Positions 11,179-20,678 are shown, numbered from the stretch's first letter. The stretch: 44,073 nucleotides of DNA from Mycoplasmataceae bacterium (GCA_031282725.1 JAITDD010000044.1:1-44073); one strand, 5' to 3'. Notes: generated from the letters alone by a model not told the origin. A program made the numbers and translations.

Positions 11179-11532
11179 TTATTTTTCCTTTTCGTTTCTA
11201 ATATGTTGAAATTGTTTTTCTTCGACTGTGAAATAGGATATTATGTATCCTCGTTTGTCAATAATAGCGAGTTTTCCAGTTCTGGGATCATATTTGTATG
11301 TGCTTCCTTTTCTATCAACAAACATTTTATGGAAAAGACTTACTGTATTAGCGAAGGTCATTGCGCTTTTAATATATTCTTCTTCAGAAGGAGAAAAAAA
11401 TTTACTTTCGTGTTTTACGAAATGTTTCATTGAAGTATCATCATTGAAGTCTTTTGCTCATTGATAATTAATGTGTTTGGATGGTTTACCTTTTGTGTTC
11501 CCATAACGGTTACTCGCTCCTTTAGAACTCAT
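11179..11532 (-). CDS. Phage-type BECR-like RNase/toxin candidate
   Basis: A 117-residue protein. It opens with SSKGASNRYGNTKGKPSKH, a start I recall from small proteins of Firmicutes phages. It continues with HINYQWAKDF, HFVKHESKFF (His37, His41), EEEYIKSAMTFAN, and then three strands GSTYKYDPRTGKLAIIDKRG and YIISYF. This order (His helix, EEY-A-F helix, then xYDxxTGxLAIID and GxIxSYF strands) is typical of the Barnase-EndoU-ColicinE5/D-RelE-like (BECR) RNase fold of phage and polymorphic toxins. RNase activity is inferred, not shown. It is the last gene of the operon; its ATG overlaps the previous stop (TAATG) behind AAGGAGAAG. No dedicated antitoxin is recognised. Confidence 0.65.
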
Positions 11533-12212
11533 TATTTGTTCTTCTCCTTTCTTTTATCAAAAAAACTTTTCGTTCACGAATTGTAATAATAAAACTTTGT
11601 TCTATTTTCAAATTGATGAAATATCTTATTAGGATGCGGTCCGTAAACAATAATACCTTTCGGATTTAAAACACTGATAACTTTTTCTAAAAAAGCGATT
11701 CATGGTTTCTGTTCTTCTTTGGTTTTAATAAAACCATAGGTGCCAATGCTAATTAAAGTTCGTTTAGGAAAAGCTTTCAAAAATTCATCTGCATATTCTG
11801 CCAAACCATATCTTATGTTTGGAATGACTTTTATTCATTCCAGTCGACCATAAAAATATGTTAAAACAAGATTAATTGCCATTTGATATTTTTGTTGTCA
11901 TGTTGGCATATCATAATGAACACTGAAATCAAACCCAATTATTCCTGCATAGTCGAGAAAAACATTAATATATTTTTTTGGATTTTTTCACACGCATTCA
12001 AATGCTGAATCTTGGCAATAAAAACAAACAAAATATTTTTTCCGGTCATCTTTATGAATTGTTTCTATTTTATCAAATGGCACAATATTTTGCGGAACTT
12101 TCTCACTAATTGTGGCTACATCGATTATCGGAAATTCATCAACCTCAGTATATTCGGCACCACCGAGTAAATATGATTTTCAACGATCCGGAACTTTTTT
12201 TGGATTCGACAT
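11532..12212 (-). CDS. DUF4417-family protein
   Basis: A 226-residue protein that fits DUF4417, a family common in phages and mobile elements with unknown biochemical role. Recognisable parts are VPFDKIETIH, a short Cys-containing strand VCFYCQDSAFECVWKNPKKYI, FDFSVHYDMPTWQQ (DUF4417 usually has DFSxYxDMP here), a helix leading to WIKVIPNIRYG, LISIGTYGFIKT and IIVYGPHPNK. TGA encodes seven Trp. Start and stop both overlap neighbours by TAATG junctions; the start has AAGGAGGAG eight bases upstream. Its position between ImmA and the RNase candidate suggests a shared role, but what it does is unknown. Confidence 0.8.
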
Positions 12213-12745
12213 TATTTTTTCTCCTCCTTTCTTTTTTGTGCTAATTTTTTAGCTCTATTTTTTTGAATTTCAGCGGCGGTAGTAGAAATTCCGAATTTTT
12301 TACTAATTTTTTCGATGCTCATTTTTGTAAGCGAATAATTAGATGGACAAAGAAACTCTCCTGCAAAAACTTTCGCTTGTCATTCTTTGTTGGCACAACA
12401 AAATGAATTATTCATTCTTCCTATTTCAGAAATTGAACAATCGCTATGTAAAATATGGTGTCCTATTTCATGCGTAATGGTCATACGATCACGACCATAA
12501 TTGTTGCATGCACGTTCGTAAATATCTTCTCTGATATAAATCTTTTTTTCATAACTATTGTAATATGCATGTACCCTAGAATCTTCTCAATGTTCTATTG
12601 GAGAAATTTCGAATTTATATAGATCTAATATTTTACAAACATCTATCGTATTTCCTGATTTTATCTTTAATTTCATCCGTAAATGTTTAACGATATTTTT
12701 GATATCTTTGATTGTTTTTCTTTCTTCTAGTCTTGTGATAATCAT
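12212..12745 (-). CDS. ImmA/IrrE-family metallopeptidase
   Basis: A 177-residue zinc peptidase. The HExxH motif is HEIGH at residues 92-96, followed by HILH; the downstream EWQAKVFAGEFLCP supplies the third ligand glutamate (ExxAxxFAxxxLxP), as in ImmA/IrrE. The N-terminal region (residues 1-60) matches the usual helical start, and IYIREDIYERACN resembles the family strand-helix before HExxH. ImmA cleaves XRE/CI repressors of mobile elements, and here an XRE gene sits two genes upstream in the same operon, so a repressor-cleavage switch is a reasonable inference. The start overlaps the previous stop; an AAGGAGG lies eleven bases upstream. Confidence 0.9.
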
Positions 12746-13260
12746 TATTTTTTTTCCTCCTTTATCAAATCATTTTTATTACAAATAGTTTTTTCATATT
12801 TTTTTCTATATTCGTATACTGATTCTTTATTCATCCCGTCTTTTAATTTTGGTTCAAGTCCTTGTACCAAATCACGCTTTCATCCGCATTTCGGACATTT
12901 CACTCCATCTTTTAGATTGATAGAAGGACATCTAGCTATTGAAGCATTAGGAACATACTCTTCGCCACAAATTGGACAAAAATATCTAACCTTATACAAT
13001 TTTTTGCAGAAACTTTTGAAAACTTTCATCCAATTGAAATTTTTATCTTTCTTCAATTCACATTCTCGTCATTTTCGATATTGAATTACCGACATACTGT
13101 TAGCGGGACCCTCTTCTTCTAAATCTTCTTTAGTTTTATAAAATTTTATACCTCCTTCACACTCTCAACCACAATTTTCACATATATATCCAAAACCTCC
13201 AAATATTTTTTCACCACAAATAGGACATATTTCATAATATTTTGGTTTTCTCGGATACAT
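12745..13260 (-). CDS. CPCC-type cysteine-rich zinc-binding protein
   Basis: A 171-residue protein with CPICGEKIFGGFGYICENCGWE (residues about 12-33), resembling the CPCC family (CPVCG...GYxICPVCxWE), then GPANSMSVIQYRKW, the G-A-N-x-M-S-x-x-x-A/Y-R part of that family. A second zinc-ribbon-like half follows: FCPICGEEYVPNA and KCPKCGWKRDL. Eight or more Cys in CxxC pairs indicate one or two zinc sites. The C-terminal 35 residues are Lys/Glu rich. Function is unknown; in this operon it could be a DNA/RNA- or protein-binding partner. TGA-Trp codons occur within the CPCC motif itself. Start and stop are TAATG-coupled. Confidence 0.8.
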
Positions 13261-13619
13261 TATTTTTTACCTCCTTTTATTAATTCAATCATTTTTTTTA
13301 TAGTTTCTTCATCTAAGTCGTCGAATTTTCTTGCGAAATTAATCGCAATATTTTTTTTAAACATATCAGAATTTGAGATATTGATTTTAACATTTCGGTA
13401 ATTTTCACTAGCTATTTCTTCTATTTGATTAATTGTCTTTTCATCAAGATGATACACATTGGTTAATTTTGCAATAAAATCAGATGGTATTTCTCTTTTG
13501 CCGTTTTCAATTGCGGATAAATAAGAACTACTTATGCCAAGTTTTCTCGCCATAGTGTAAAGAATATCATCATTATCAATTCTTATCTTCTTTAAAATTT
13601 TGCATAAATTACTCGCCAT
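13260..13619 (-). CDS. XRE-family transcriptional regulator, first gene of the operon
   Basis: A 119-residue protein. The N-terminal HTH is YTMARKLGISSSYLSAIENG plus KREIPSDFIAKLTNVY, nearly the same as in the regulator at 10720-11073. The C-terminal VKINISNSDMFKKNIAINFA block is also shared. I chose ATG 13619 over the in-frame TTG two codons upstream because TATAAT at 13627-13632 would place the transcript start at or next to this ATG. Its stop overlaps the ATG of the CPCC gene behind GGAGGTAAAAAA. Probable autorepressor and substrate of the ImmA-like peptidase (inference). Confidence 0.9.
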   Translation of the reverse strand: MASNLCKILKKIRIDNDDILYTMARKLGISSSYLSAIENGKREIPSDFIAKLTNVYHLDEKTINQIEEIASENYRNVKINISNSDMFKKNIAINFARKFDDLDEETIKKMIELIKGGKK

Positions 13620-13626
13620 CAACAAT

Positions 13627-13632
13627 ATTATA
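13627..13632 (-). promoter_or_regulatory. -10 box of the XRE-CPCC-ImmA operon
   Basis: TATAAT on the minus strand ends 7 bases before ATG 13619, so the operon mRNA is probably leaderless at its first gene while the internal genes have strong SD sequences. Confidence 0.65.
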
Positions 13633-13642
13633 GTAAAAATTT

Positions 13643-13669
13643 ACAAATTGTGGTATTTCTATACAAATC
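13643..13669. promoter_or_regulatory. Candidate XRE operator, copy 1
   Basis: Plus-strand ACAAATTGTGGTATTTCTAT then ACAAA, matching the block before the second XRE gene (11099-11125), with the same 15-base spacing between the ACAAA elements. It lies where RNA polymerase would contact the -35 region. Confidence 0.5.
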
Positions 13670-13759
13670 GTTAATTTCGGGTATAAAAATAATACACAGG
13701 ATATTGAATTGAATTAAAAAGAGTTTTTATGTAATTTTATTCATTCCAACTTCTAAACT

Positions 13760-13786
13760 TAGACTGGGTCCAAAAAAGTGGAGAAA
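13760..13786 (+). repeat. IS-end-like terminal repeat, copy 2
   Basis: Starts TAGACTGGGTCCAAAAAAGT and continues GGAGAAA, about 23 of 27 bases identical to the inverted copy at 2713-2739. The two ends face each other across 11 kb, but no transposase gene is recognisable next to either. Confidence 0.45.
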
Positions 13787-13933
13787 TGATTTTTAAACCT
13801 GATCGACTTCTTTTGAATCTATATTGAATTAAAAATTGGTTTTTTTTCATTGAACTCATAAGTATTTTTATAAATACATGTTGATTCATCATATATCAAA
13901 CTCTTGTTTAAAGAAAAAATAAAACAAGGTTAT

Positions 13934-15353
13934 TTATATTGTTTGGGCAACAGATGCTACCAAAGGAGCTTCAGGATTAGCGACAGGAGCGGGAACCGCT
14001 GGGGGGCGGCGCAGCGACAACTTGTTCTTGTGCTCTTGCTTGAGCTTGTGCGGCTAAACGAGCCTGATTTTGAGCGTTTATTTCAGCATCACGAAGTTCA
14101 CGATATGATTCGCCTCTTTTTTGTTGTTTAAGTAATTCGGTTTCGTATATTTTTTTAACTTCTCTTTTAATTCTCCATTCTTTTAAAAATCAATCGTTTT
14201 TATGTTTTTTTGCGATTTCGTCAGCTTGGGTTAAAACTTTGAAAGTAGCTTCTTTCATATTTTTCTCGGTTTGGTCGACATATTTTTTGGCAGCTTTTTT
14301 CTCTACAGAATCCGCACCAACTGTTCTATTTACTAATATGCTTTTGCAAAACTTATATTGGAGTGTGCCAGTACCGCTTGTTCCAGTTCCTAAAATTTCT
14401 ATTTCTATTTCTTTTTTAGCTTTACCTACTGATTTTAAAAAGATATTTCTAGAAGTATTTAAAGAACGACCATCTTCGGTTTCCAAATTTGGTACACCGA
14501 ATAAAATTTTGTAAGATTTCGAATGGGCTTCTTGTTCAATTCTTAAATCATCCATCACTTTATCAGCTAATTTGTTTAAACCTTTTAATAAAGTATCCTG
14601 TGTTCCATTAGCTTTGGCTTTTTCATACAAAGAAGATAAAATAGTTACAATATCAATTTGTTGAAATTCTGCGCTTTTATCGTGTTTGCTAATTCCAGTT
14701 AATAATCTAAAAGCAAGGTTAAATGTAAATTGTTCACTTGAGTGTTCTTTTCCAGAAATTACATTAGAATTATTTTGATTATAAAAAATATTATCAAATA
14801 ATTGAATTAATAAATTAGAATCTTGTTCTGAAGCAAGAACGTTTGAAAAAAATTGTTCTCTTCTAGCTAAAGCGGAATTAATTGAAGTTTGAGAAATATC
14901 ATCAACATAGTGTCTGCTTTGATATTGGTCAAAAAGTTGTGTTTCTTCACGAGTAAGTGATTGTCCAAGTTTATTTTTTTGAAATATGTTAATTAATTTT
15001 TCAGTATAGGTATGGATGGGTGATATTATTTGTACGCTTCTTGACTCGGGAGATTTTACAATAAAAAGATAAAATTTATGATATATTAGATTTAACTCTA
15101 TTAATTCATCAGGTGATAAGAAAAAAAGAACATTTTTGTCTTCAATCAAAGGCGTATGCATTTGGGGTAATCTATCTCAAAATGAAGGACCACGGTGTTT
15201 CATTGGATCACCTCTTTGAATAATTTCTCGATTGAGAGTACGCAACATTGTTGGTAAAAATGTCCTAACTTCTAAATCAGGAATATTAACTTCAGAACTA
15301 CGGGCTAACAAATCATTAGTTCGTTCTCTGCTTTCTACTATTGTTTGCAACAT
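13934..15353 (-). CDS. Large lineage-specific protein with frameshifting G6 tract near its end
   Basis: From ATG 15353 the frame as written stops at TAA 13977 (458 residues, ending PPPSGSRSCR). The last residues use GC-rich codons unlike the gene. If the G6 run at 14001-14006 (C6 in the coding strand) were one base shorter, translation would continue AVPAPVANPEAPLVASVAQ and end at 13934, giving an Ala/Pro tail that resembles the end of the 34040-36292 protein (TATVSQTV). The body is helical; SLTREETQLFDQY and LLIQLFDNIFYNQNNSNV may be the equivalents of the EK and VRE motifs in the paralogous family. An Ala/Gln-rich helix (ARLAAQAQARAQEQ) precedes the tail. Start supported by TATAAT 8 bases upstream. 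Function unknown. Confidence 0.7.
14001..14006. other. G6 homopolymer causing the C-terminal frameshift
   Basis: Six G in the plus strand (CCCCCC coding) inside a Pro codon run. Loss of one base restores a proline/alanine tail. It could be a slippage switch or an assembly error. Confidence 0.5.
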
Positions 15354-15361
15354 TGTATATT

Positions 15362-15367
15362 ATTATA
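15362..15367 (-). promoter_or_regulatory. -10 box of the 13934-15353 gene
   Basis: TATAAT on the minus strand, 8 bases before ATG 15353. The divergent lipoprotein gene has its own TATAAT 39 bases away. Confidence 0.6.
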
Positions 15368-15405
15368 TATAACATCGAAATATAAAATAGACTATTTAAA
15401 CAAAA

Positions 15406-15411
15406 TATAAT
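15406..15411 (+). promoter_or_regulatory. -10 box of the repeat lipoprotein gene
   Basis: TATAAT ends 7 bases before the GTG start at 15419. Confidence 0.6.
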
Positions 15412-15418
15412 TAAAAAT

Positions 15419-16816
15419 GTGAAAAAAGGAAATTGAGTTAAAATTTCATTACTTTCGGTTTTTCCTTTAATTACAATCACTGTTTTAATCTTGTCTTTAA
15501 CTTATTGTAATAGAAATGAAAATGATATTACAATTTCTGTTTCTTCTTTCAGTGTCGATGGGGCGCAAAATATTGAGAAAACCCAAAACTTACACTTTAC
15601 TCTAAGCGAAGAAGTCAATGGATTAATAGCGAATAATATTATTTTAGAAGCATCGCATAATGTTTCAATTTCAAAAGGAGAGCTTACACATAGTGGGAAT
15701 ATTTACACCCTACCTATTCAAGGAGTTTGAAATGAAGGGGATAATGTGAAAATATCATCGATTTCTTTAAAAGGTTTTTTGTTTAATATTAATTCGCTAA
15801 CACCGCAAGCTTTGCATAACGCTCCTATCCAAATTTTAGCTTATTTATCAAATACTGATGGCTTAAACAATTCAGTGTCAACCAAAAATTTGCACTTTAT
15901 TTTAAATCAAGAAGTTAATGGATTGACAGAAAATGATATCGCTTTGGAAGCTTCTGGAGGAGCAATGATTTTAAAAGGAGAGCTTACACATAGTGGGAAT
16001 GTTTATGCCCTACCAATCGGAGGAAGTTGGAATGAAGGAGATACGATTACGATTTCTTCGATTAGTTTAAAAGGATATTTGTTTAATCTTAATTCTTTAA
16101 CCTCATCAACTCTTCATAGAAATAATTTATTAACACAAGTTTATGCTTCTGATATTAAAACTGAATATTCGAATTCTGAAACAAAAATTAAATTTTCACT
16201 AAGCCAAGAGGTTTCTGATTTGACTGCTAATAATATTGAATTATCCAATCCTTCTTCGCTAATTAAAGGGATTCTTAGCAATACTGGTTCTTCCTACACA
16301 CTATCAATCGGTGGTAATTGACAAAAAAATGACTTACTAAGAATTATTTCAATCACAAAAGCTAATTACGATATTAACGTGGCAGGATTACATTCAATAT
16401 CTTTACTAAGTTTCCAAACACCTACATGTATTTATGGAAAAAATGATGATTCATTAACTTTTAATTATTTAAGTAATTTTTCAATTAATGATAATTCGAT
16501 AAGATTTTATTTTCCTGGAATTTCCTATGACAAATTTTCGTGTGATCAAGATTATTATGAAGTGTTCCATGAAATCGGAGGAATCGCGGTCACAACAAAA
16601 GAAAAAAGTGAAAATTCTAAATTTGTAATGAAAGAAAATGGCGGGATTTCTGTTGCTGTGGTAAGTGTGTATCAAAGTCCTAGCACCTGAAATCTTGGTT
16701 CTGGTGGTGGATCTTCGAAAGATTTCATGTTCATATATGACAATGTCCCTACAAAATTTATTAGCGTACCATTTTATCTTCGTCCGGGAAATTATAATTC
16801 ACCAGGACCTGTTTAA
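15419..16816 (+). CDS. Repeat-containing surface lipoprotein candidate
   Basis: A 465-residue protein from GTG 15419; the ATG two bases earlier is in another frame that stops soon. Residues 1-30 form a signal peptide: KKGNWVK, then a hydrophobic core ISLLSVFPLITITVLILSL and Cys30 (LTYC, a relaxed lipobox with Tyr at -1). Three Ig-like repeats of about 100 residues follow (about 33-133, 134-233, 234-330) with the pattern LHFxLxQEVNGLTxNDI ... KGELTHSGNxYxLPIGG ... ISSISLKG, similar in style to beta-sandwich repeats of other bacterial surface proteins. The C-terminal 140 residues are unique and end GNYNSPGPV. Likely a membrane-anchored surface protein; binding partner unknown. Confidence 0.75.
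15673..16000 (+). repeat. 300-base periodic repeat in the lipoprotein gene
   Basis: A 28-base identical segment starting AAAAGGAGAGCTTACACATA occurs at 15673-15700 and at 15973-16000, exactly 300 bases apart, matching the 100-residue protein repeat. High identity at DNA level in one part suggests recent duplication or gene conversion. Confidence 0.7.
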
Positions 16817-16828
16817 TTATTTGTGGAT

Positions 16829-18094
16829 TTAATCTTTTAATAAAGTGATAGGAATGATATAAACACCCTCTTTTTTATAAGCATATCTTCCAACAGTAAC
16901 AACGGCTAGAAATTTTGGTTTTTTAAAAAAGTAGTATCAATTGATGCTTCTAGTTTCTTTAAATTTTTAATTGCTTCGTTAATCACTTCGAGACTAGAAC
17001 CAAGTTTTATTTCAATTCCACCCCAATCGCCATTTCTTAAAATTACTATAGCATCAACTTCTAATCTGCTTTGATCATGATAATGAAATATGTTTCCGTC
17101 ATTATTTTCGATGTATATTCTCAAATCTCTCAAAACTAAAGCTTCGAATAAAAAACCAAATGTTTTTGCGTCATTTAATAAAAAATCACTATTAATTCCT
17201 AAAGAAACACAAGCGAGAGAAGGGTTTGCCAACATTTTTTCTCCGCATTTCTTATAGCATATTTGCTTCTTATTTTTGGTGATCATGCTTCAATGCTTTC
17301 AATAACAAAAAGTTTTTCTAATGCATTGATATAATCGTCAAGAGTTTTTATATCTATTCCACTACTATTGTTTTTCATATCTTCTAAAATTGTTGTGTAT
17401 TTTGAAAGAGTTGAAATGTTACGAGAAAAAGATTTAAGCAAAGAATCGACAGTGTGAGGGTTTCTTTTAACTCCGTCGATGTTTTTAATATCTTCATTAA
17501 TTAAAATATCGTAGTAAAATAATAAAGATCTAATACTCTTTTTTTCTTCAATGTTGATATTTTCCGGCCATCCACCACATACGATGTATTTCGCTATGTC
17601 ATTGATTGTTTTGTCGCTTTCAAAAGAGATTTCTAAATTAGAAGAAAATAATTCGATTAAGGAGATTTTTCCAGAAGAGTGTGAAGATTCATACAAACTC
17701 ATTGTTCTCATTCTTATTTTTCCGAATCTGCCAGCTCCTGAGTGAGAAACTACATCTTTTCTAACACTAGAAGAATCAGTTAACAAATATTGATTATTTT
17801 TATGTATGTCAACATATATTTTTAATAAATCTCAAATTTCAGAAATCTCTTGTCTTTATCAAAAAGAACCGGGTTTGGATGAGAAAAAAGAAGATCGTTA
17901 TTACTATAAATGTAAGTTCTATAAATGTCTTTTTTTCCTAAGTCCTGGAATTTAAAAACGGTTTTAGCTATTCTTTCGCAAGTACTTGTTTTTCCGCAAT
18001 ACTTGATTCCTTCAATACATAATACTTGGATAACTTCGAAACCTTCATTGATTTTTTTCTCTACTAAACGATTAAAATACTTGCTATTATGCAC
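16829..18094 (-). pseudogene. AAA_14/DUF4143 ATPase, broken by three frameshifts
   Basis: Three frames together give a complete AAA_14-DUF4143 ATPase of about 420 residues. The first part (GTG 18094) has the P-loop IEGIKYCGKTST; the second has QYLLTDSSSVRKDVV, HSGAGRFGKIRMRTMSLYES, and CGGWPENI; the third has IRNAEK, MLANPSLACVSLGI, TFGFLFEALVLRDLRIY, DQSRLEVDAIV and GGIEIKLGSS, ending VGRYAYKKEGVYIIPITLLKD. Breaks are near 17851-17858 (a lost T in GATAAA-TGAC, restoring DKWQEIS), at the T6 run 17235-17240 (NAEKK|MLANPS needs seven) and at the T6 run 16919-16924 (FLKK|PKFLAVV). Each looks like a single-base loss. The family is often linked to mobile DNA or addiction; function is presumably lost. 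Confidence 0.8.
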
Positions 18095-18315
18095 AAATAT
18101 TATTGTTCCATTCCCTGTTTTGAAAGAATTTTATAAAAATATTAAAGTGTTAGGATAGTTTATTCATAATGCAACTCTTGCTTAATCTATTTCACTAAAA
18201 TATATATTGGTTATATTTTAATATTTTCTAAATCCAATCTTTATTCTAACATTAATCTTTTAATCATTTTTCATTCGTTTACGAATAATTCAGTCTATAT
18301 AATATTTGAGATAAT
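18095..18315. other. Intergenic region between AAA_14 pseudogene and topA
   Basis: AT-rich, 221 bases. It holds the topA -10 box (TATAAT at 18298-18303) and no recognisable gene or RNA. Confidence 0.4.
18298..18303 (+). promoter_or_regulatory. -10 box of topA
   Basis: TATAAT ends 12 bases before ATG 18316, leaving at most about six bases of leader. Confidence 0.5.
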
Positions 18316-20646
18316 ATGGAGCATAACCTATTAATTGTAGAATCACCGAACAAAATTCACACTCTTGGAACCTTCCTTAATGATAAATGAGAAGTCATCG
18401 CTACTGTTGGACATATTCGTGATTTAAAGAAAATAAATGGTTACGATGAAAAAACACTTGAACCTAATTGAGTCATTTCAAGTTCTGTTAAGCAAAATAA
18501 AAATTCTAATGTTAAATCTCATTATGAAGATGCAATTATTGATGGGACAAAGTTTAAAGAGTTGCACATTTCTTTCTTTAATCGTAAAAACAAGACTAAT
18601 GAAGAAACAGTAATTAAATCTAATGCTCAAAGAGTCGCTGAAATAAATAGTGCAGCGCATAAAGCAACAAACATATATCTAGCCGCCGACCCCGATAGAG
18701 AAGGAGAAGCAATTGCGTGACATGTTTACGAAGTTTTAAATGATGAAGATAAAAAGAAATGTAAAAGAATAACGTTTCACGAAATTACCGAAGAGGCGGT
18801 TTTAGAAGCGATTAAAAACCCAAGAAAAATAAATATTAATGAAGTTCACAGTCAATTCGCAAGAAGAATATTAGATCGTATGATTGGATTTGGTTTAAGT
18901 AAAGTAGTTCGCGAAAAATTTCACGCTCAAAGCGCTGGAAGAGTTCAAAGTGTTGCTTTAAAATTCATTAATGACAGAGAAAAAGAAATTAAAGCCTTCA
19001 CATCTAACAAATGATTTATTATTAAACCTCTGCTAGAAAACATGAACTATCCGATAATCCTCCGTGATATCGATGACGATATAAAAAATTTAAACTTATA
19101 TTATCTTGATGCGAATAAAGAAGAAGTTAAAGATAAAAAAGATTCAGTTGAAATTGGTTTTAGAGATGAAGAGTCCGCGAAAAAAGTTATTGACAAATTA
19201 AAAAAAGAATATGAAATCTACCAAATTGATAAACCAAGAATCATTAACACAAGCCCAGCTGTTCCTTTCAAAACCTCTTCTATGCAACAAGCCGCAATTA
19301 ATGTTTTAGGTATGAATATCGGAAAAGCTACTTCTGTTGCTCAAAAACTATATGAAGGTATTAACATTAAAGGAAAACATACCGCATTAATTTCATATCC
19401 TCGTACCGACTCTATTCGTTTAGCTGATTCTTTTGTCGCTAAAGTAAAAAAATATATCGAAAAAACTTATGGAGAAAACGAATTTGTTCATCGAGAATTT
19501 GTAAGTAAAGCAGATTCTTCCAAAAATGTACAGGATGCCCATGAAGGTATTCGCGTTATCGACCCTTTCATCTTTCCAAGCGATTTAAAAAACAAAATTC
19601 CTAGTGACGAATATCGTTTATACAAACTTATCTGAATGCGAAGTATAGCGGCTTTCATGTCTCCTTGTAAATCGGAAAGTATTACAATCAGATTAAAAAA
19701 CGAAGGATGTAAATTCTATACACACAGCTCTAAAATAATCAGTCCAGGATATCGAAAAATTTGAGATTTTGAAAATGAAAAAATTAGTGAATCTATTGAT
19801 TTTTCTAAATATCAAATAGGCGATAAATTAAAAATTAAAGAAATAACATCTGCCGAAGTACAACATGCTCCTCCTCCAAGATTTAATCAAGCAAGTTTAG
19901 TTAGAGAATTGGAAGATAAAGGGGTAGGTCGTCCAAGTACTTACAATAGTATGGCACAATTACCAATCATTCGAGGTTATGCTTTCTTAGATAAAAAAAC
20001 ATATATCGTTAGTCCTTTGGGAAATGAAGTTGCTGATGGGTTAGATGCTTATTTTAGTGATTTAATTAATGTTGAATTCACAAAACAAATGGAAGAAAAC
20101 CTTGACGAAATAAGCCACAACAGTGAAAATTGAAAAGATTACATTTTTGCGTTCCAACCTAAATTTAAAAAACTAATCGATAACGCTGAAAAGAATATGC
20201 CAAAAGCAGGCCCGCAATATGCTTTGGATGAGAAAGGAGAAGTTAGATTATGTCCAAAATGTAAATCACCATTAATCGTTCGTTTTAGTCCAAAATCTCA
20301 TGCTAACTTCGTTGCTTGTAGCGCTTATCCATTATGTGACTATGTTGAGTTCCCTAAATCCGATCACCGTCCGCAAGAAATTATTGATGAAAAATGTCCT
20401 TTGTGTGGAAAACCTTTGGCAAAAAGATGAAGTAAAAGAGGAGAGTTTATTGGATGTACTGGATATCCTTCGTGTCATTACGCAAGACCTGCTAACATGA
20501 CGAACGCAGAATTCCAAGCAAGTTTATTAAATAAAAAGAATAATACTAAACAACAAAAAGAAACAAAGCCAAAGAATGAAGAAGGAACTAAAGATACAAA
20601 GAAGAGTAAACCAAAACCAACGAAAGATAAGAAAAAAGCTAAATAA
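18316..20646 (+). CDS. topA: DNA topoisomerase I
   Basis: A 776-residue type IA topoisomerase that relaxes negative supercoils. The TOPRIM domain has LLIVESPNKI (residues 5-14) and the acidic AADPDREGEAIAWH. The core has FARRILDRMIGF, HAQSAGRVQSVAL, then the active-site tyrosine in ISYPRTDS (Tyr361). VRELEDKGVGRPSTYNSM is the conserved region near the end of the core. Two C-terminal zinc ribbons follow (CPKCKSPL..CSAYPLCDY; CPLCGKPL..CTGYPSCHY) and a Lys-rich tail. Seven or more TGA codons encode Trp. It reads toward a small membrane protein gene with its own promoter. Confidence 0.97.
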
Positions 20647-20666
20647 CTTTCTAAATTTTTCTCATA

Positions 20667-20672
20667 TATAAT
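20667..20672 (+). promoter_or_regulatory. -10 box of the small membrane protein gene
   Basis: TATAAT ends 6 bases before ATG 20679, predicting a leaderless mRNA. Confidence 0.6.
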
Positions 20673-20678
20673 AATTAC

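Larger units (their letters stand above)
13633..13933. other. Intergenic region between XRE operon and the 13934 gene
   Basis: About 300 bases. It contains the operator candidate, an IS-end-like repeat (13760-13786) and AT-rich sequence. No ORF here resembles a protein; a plus-strand reading frame at 13904-14131 is the antisense shadow of the Ala/Gln-rich tail of the neighbouring gene. Confidence 0.5.

Noticed and set aside
10720-13619. Complete prophage or integrative element
   Set aside because: XRE, ImmA, DUF4417 and the RNase-like gene are mobile-element themes, but no integrase, terminase, capsid or conjugation gene is present in the window.
13904-14131. Plus-strand frame of 75 codons with Leu/Val-rich stretch
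   Set aside because: It is antisense to the Ala/Gln-rich tail of the minus-strand gene and has no start context.
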